Shown in pieces: positions 61,858 through 64,000 of a stretch of 64,000 nt of DNA. The notes under the pieces were generated by a model that saw nothing but the letters and a program-made list of their open reading frames with translations, was not told the DNA's origin and ran no database searches. This DNA comes from CAYWKS01 sp964458935 (GTDB lineage Bacteria > Planctomycetota > Phycisphaerae > Phycisphaerales > Zrk34), in assembly GCA_964458935.1 (NCBI GenBank), contig CAYWKS010000001.1, positions 62,001-126,000 of the forward strand, read 5' to 3'. The stretch's first letter is position 1. Every line of letters begins with the position of its first letter. Position numbers and translations under genes: made by a program.

Positions 61858-61917
61858 GTGCCCAGAGTGTATCGGCCCGCACGCCGCGCGTCCGCGCACT
61901 GCTATCATGGTTCACGC

Positions 61918-62592
61918 ATGACTCACCCCCCCACCAGCACGGCCGCGGAGACGTGGTCGGCCCGGGCGCCGGGCGGCGACCGCGCGCTCGCCCGCCGCTA
62001 CCGCCTCTGGCGACGCGTTGAGGTCGACCTCGCCGCCGGCACCCTCGCGCTCGAGGGCGTCGACGACCGGACCAGCCGCATCGATCTCGACGACGTGCTC
62101 ATCGTCGCGGGCCTGTCAACGATGCGGATGATCTGGGCGCCGATCCCCATGCCGATGGACATGCTCGGCCGTGTCCGCATCATCACCGAAGACGCCACCT
62201 ACCAGGTCGCGCTGGACACCAACGACAACACGGTGCTGTTCAAGCTGCTCGCGGAGAACTGCGCCCACGCCGTGGTCATCTGGCGACAGGGCCACGTGCA
62301 CACGCCCGACGAGGCGATGGCGCGGCTCGGCGACGACCGCCGCACGCTCGCGGCGAACCAGGCTCGCATGCTCCTCCGCGAGCAGTGGGAACTGCAGACC
62401 GTGCGTTCGCTGCTCATGGCGGCGATCATGGCGATGGTCATGGCGGTGATCGGGGCGGCGCTGGACATGCACGGCGCGGCGATCGCGATGGTCGGCGGGT
62501 GCATCGGCGTCGCCGCGGTCCTGTCGGTCCGCCGCCACCGCCGCATGCGCCGCACCTTCGCCGCCCTGCCCGCGCGCCCGACGGAGGAGTGA
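61918..62592 (+). CDS. Membrane protein of unknown function
   Basis: 224 residues. The first ~130 form a beta-rich cytoplasmic region (RYRLWRRVEVDLAAGTLALE, GRVRIITEDATYQVALDTND) that may be PH-like. A charged helix (RRTLAANQARMLLREQWELQ) leads to two close transmembrane segments with many Met and Ala (LLMAAIMAMVMAVIGAAL), then a basic end. Not recognised. TATCAT nine bases before the ATG suggests a very short leader. The hemB TTG start follows two bases after its stop. Confidence 0.78.
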   Translation: MTHPPTSTAAETWSARAPGGDRALARRYRLWRRVEVDLAAGTLALEGVDDRTSRIDLDDVLIVAGLSTMRMIWAPIPMPMDMLGRVRIITEDATYQVALDTNDNTVLFKLLAENCAHAVVIWRQGHVHTPDEAMARLGDDRRTLAANQARMLLREQWELQTVRSLLMAAIMAMVMAVIGAALDMHGAAIAMVGGCIGVAAVLSVRRHRRMRRTFAALPARPTEE

Positions 62593-62594
62593 CC

Positions 62595-63605
62595 TTGCCC
62601 GCCGACCCGAGCCCTTACCGCCCGACGCACCGGCCGCGTGACCAGCGGCGCGGCCCGGCCGAACGCGACCGCCACGCCGACGTCCGCCCCACCGTCGACC
62701 AACTGGTCATGCCCTTGTTCTGCCTCGCCGGCCGACACGACCGCAAGCCCGTCGGGTCGATGCCCGGCGTCTTCCAGATGACCCCCGACGAGGCCGTGGA
62801 TGAGATGCGGCGGATGCGCGGCCGGGGGATCGGGCGGTTCCTGCTGTTCGGCGTGATCCCCCCGGAGCAGAAGGACGCCACGGGCAGCGCGGCGCTGGAC
62901 GCGAACAACCCCGTGTGCACGACGCTCCGCATGGCGCGCGACGCCGACCTCGACGCCCAGCTCATCGCCGATCTGTGTTTCTGTGAGTACACGGATCACG
63001 GCCACTGCGGCGTGCTGAGCGACGACCCGCACGCAACGGTCGACAACGACGCGACGCTGGACCTGCTGGGCTTGCAGGCGGTCGTGCTCGCGCAGAGCGG
63101 CGCGGACGTGGTCGCGCCCAGCGGGATGATGGACGGCCAGGTCGGCGCGGTCCGCGCGGCGCTGGACGGCGCCGGTCAGCGCCGCGTGAAGATACTCAGC
63201 TACACGACGAAGTACGCGTCGGCGTTGTACGGGCCCTTCCGCGACGCCGGCCGGGGCGCCCCGCAGTTCGGCGACCGCCGCGGCTACCAGATGGACTACC
63301 GCCGCAGCGATGAGTGGAAGACCGAGCTCGCGCTCGACCTCGACGAGGGCGCGGACATGGTCATGGTCAAGCCGGCGGTGGCGTACCTGGACGTGCTGCG
63401 GCGGGTGCGCGACGCGGCGCCGCCGCAGGTGCCGGTCGCGGCGTACCACGTCTCGGGCGAGTACAGCATGCTGCACGCCGCGGCCGAGCGGGGCTGGGTC
63501 GAGCTTCGCGCCGCCGCCGTCGAGCACACCACCGCGATCCGCCGCGCCGGGGCGGACCTGATCATCACCTACTTCGCCCCGGACCTGGCCGACTGGCTGG
63601 GGTGA
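62595..63605 (+). CDS. hemB: Delta-aminolevulinic acid dehydratase (porphobilinogen synthase)
   Basis: 336 residues. The zinc-type cysteine cluster is present (DLCFCEYTDHGHCGVL). The two active-site lysines are in ILSYTTKYAS and MVMVKPAVAYLD. APSGMMDGQVGAVRAAL is the conserved loop. It joins two 5-aminolevulinate molecules for tetrapyrrole synthesis. I chose the TTG start because GGAGG lies seven bases upstream, inside the end of the preceding gene; no ATG fits. Confidence 0.94.
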   Translation: MPADPSPYRPTHRPRDQRRGPAERDRHADVRPTVDQLVMPLFCLAGRHDRKPVGSMPGVFQMTPDEAVDEMRRMRGRGIGRFLLFGVIPPEQKDATGSAALDANNPVCTTLRMARDADLDAQLIADLCFCEYTDHGHCGVLSDDPHATVDNDATLDLLGLQAVVLAQSGADVVAPSGMMDGQVGAVRAALDGAGQRRVKILSYTTKYASALYGPFRDAGRGAPQFGDRRGYQMDYRRSDEWKTELALDLDEGADMVMVKPAVAYLDVLRRVRDAAPPQVPVAAYHVSGEYSMLHAAAERGWVELRAAAVEHTTAIRRAGADLIITYFAPDLADWLG

Positions 63606-63672
63606 GCCGCGGGCATGGCGGCGTGCGCGCTGTTGTTGCCGCCCCCGCAGCGGCTTACACTATCCGTTTGCC

Positions 63673-64000
63673 ATGGACATGCTGTGTGCGCAAAGCGAGT
63701 GCGGGTCGAGCGGGTCCGGGTCGCGCCTGCGGCGGCTGGGCGCGGCGTCCGTCTGCGTGGGGATCGGCGGGGTCTTCGCGGTGGCCGCCTCCCTTGTCCC
63801 CCGCACCAGCGGTCACGGCACGCACGAAGCGCTGGGCCTGCCGCCGTGCTCCATGTACGCCTTCACCGGCACGCCCTGCCCGACCTGCGGTTACACGACC
63901 GCCTTCAGCCACGTTGCCCACGGCGAGTTGCTGACCGCGTTCGTGGTCCAGCCCGCCGCGGCGCTGCTGGCGCTGGCCGTCGCGGCCGCGTGGGCCATCG
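63673..64000 (+). CDS. DUF2752-like membrane protein (partial, 3' end outside window)
   Basis: The first ~109 residues. A first hydrophobic segment (ASVCVGIGGVFAVAASLVP) is followed by the signature PCPTCGYTTAFSHVAHGEL, with the DUF2752 pattern C-P-x-C-G-x-T-T, and a second hydrophobic segment (AAALLALAVAAAWAI) runs off the edge. Function unknown. TACACT ends 11 bases before the ATG, so the leader is very short. Confidence 0.82.
   Translation, partial: MDMLCAQSECGSSGSGSRLRRLGAASVCVGIGGVFAVAASLVPRTSGHGTHEALGLPPCSMYAFTGTPCPTCGYTTAFSHVAHGELLTAFVVQPAAALLALAVAAAWAI

Overview
The window is about 64 kb of high-GC DNA with densely packed genes on both strands. It looks like a chromosomal segment from a planctomycete, most likely class Phycisphaerae. 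The evidence is three secreted formylglycine-type sulfatases, a PhoD-type phosphatase, a heparinase II/III-like lyase, a prepilin-type secreted protein, LpxB (so a Gram-negative envelope), and ribosomal proteins with unusual tails. The class assignment is inference from gene content. I see no tRNA, rRNA, CRISPR array, prophage or intact insertion sequence.

Layout. 1-1155: the 5' end of a periplasmic-binding lipoprotein (cut by the left edge) and a tail-anchored coiled-coil protein. 1301-13480: a secreted carbohydrate and phosphate scavenging region. PhoD phosphatase is followed by two divergent operons, heparinase-like lyase plus sulfatase leftward and GH3 glycosidase plus sulfatase rightward, around a 491-bp control region with two perfect palindromes. 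13744-30434 (minus strand): the S10-spc-alpha ribosomal supercluster in the order rpsJ to rplQ, with secY, map, infA, rpmJ and rpoA, ending in an intrinsic terminator that overlaps the start region of a HIT-family gene. rpsD, rpmD and adk are not in the cluster. 30597-43381: mixed housekeeping genes, including a BFD-like ferredoxin, aldo/keto reductase, transketolase, a universal stress protein, lpxB, a hydrolase, tpx, two YjbQ paralogs, an MFS transporter and a class III aminotransferase. 43386-47431: ruvX, mannose-1-P guanylyltransferase, ruvA and ruvC on the minus strand, divergent from galK. 47557-52347: stand-alone rpsR, a TM2 protein, a prepilin-type protein, a third sulfatase and a beta-helix protein. 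52399-64000: ligA, recA, uronate isomerase, a LOG protein, a lipoprotein, a polyprenyl synthase, an MFS-acyltransferase fusion, hemB, and a DUF2752-like gene cut by the right edge.

How the genes may work together. The lyase, GH3 enzyme, sulfatases and beta-helix protein could strip and cut a sulfated, uronate-containing polysaccharide, and uronate isomerase and galK could feed the released sugars into central metabolism. This is inferred from families and neighbourhood. recA, ligA and the ruv genes form two DNA-repair neighbourhoods.

Two patterns are not explained by known genes. First, a 355-bp intergenic element occurs twice in opposite orientation (32055-32409 and 38840-39194), with collinear exact blocks and a double hairpin at one end. 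Second, at least nine genes have a good -10 hexamer only 6-7 bases upstream of the ATG and no Shine-Dalgarno sequence, suggesting frequent leaderless transcripts beside conventional leadered genes.
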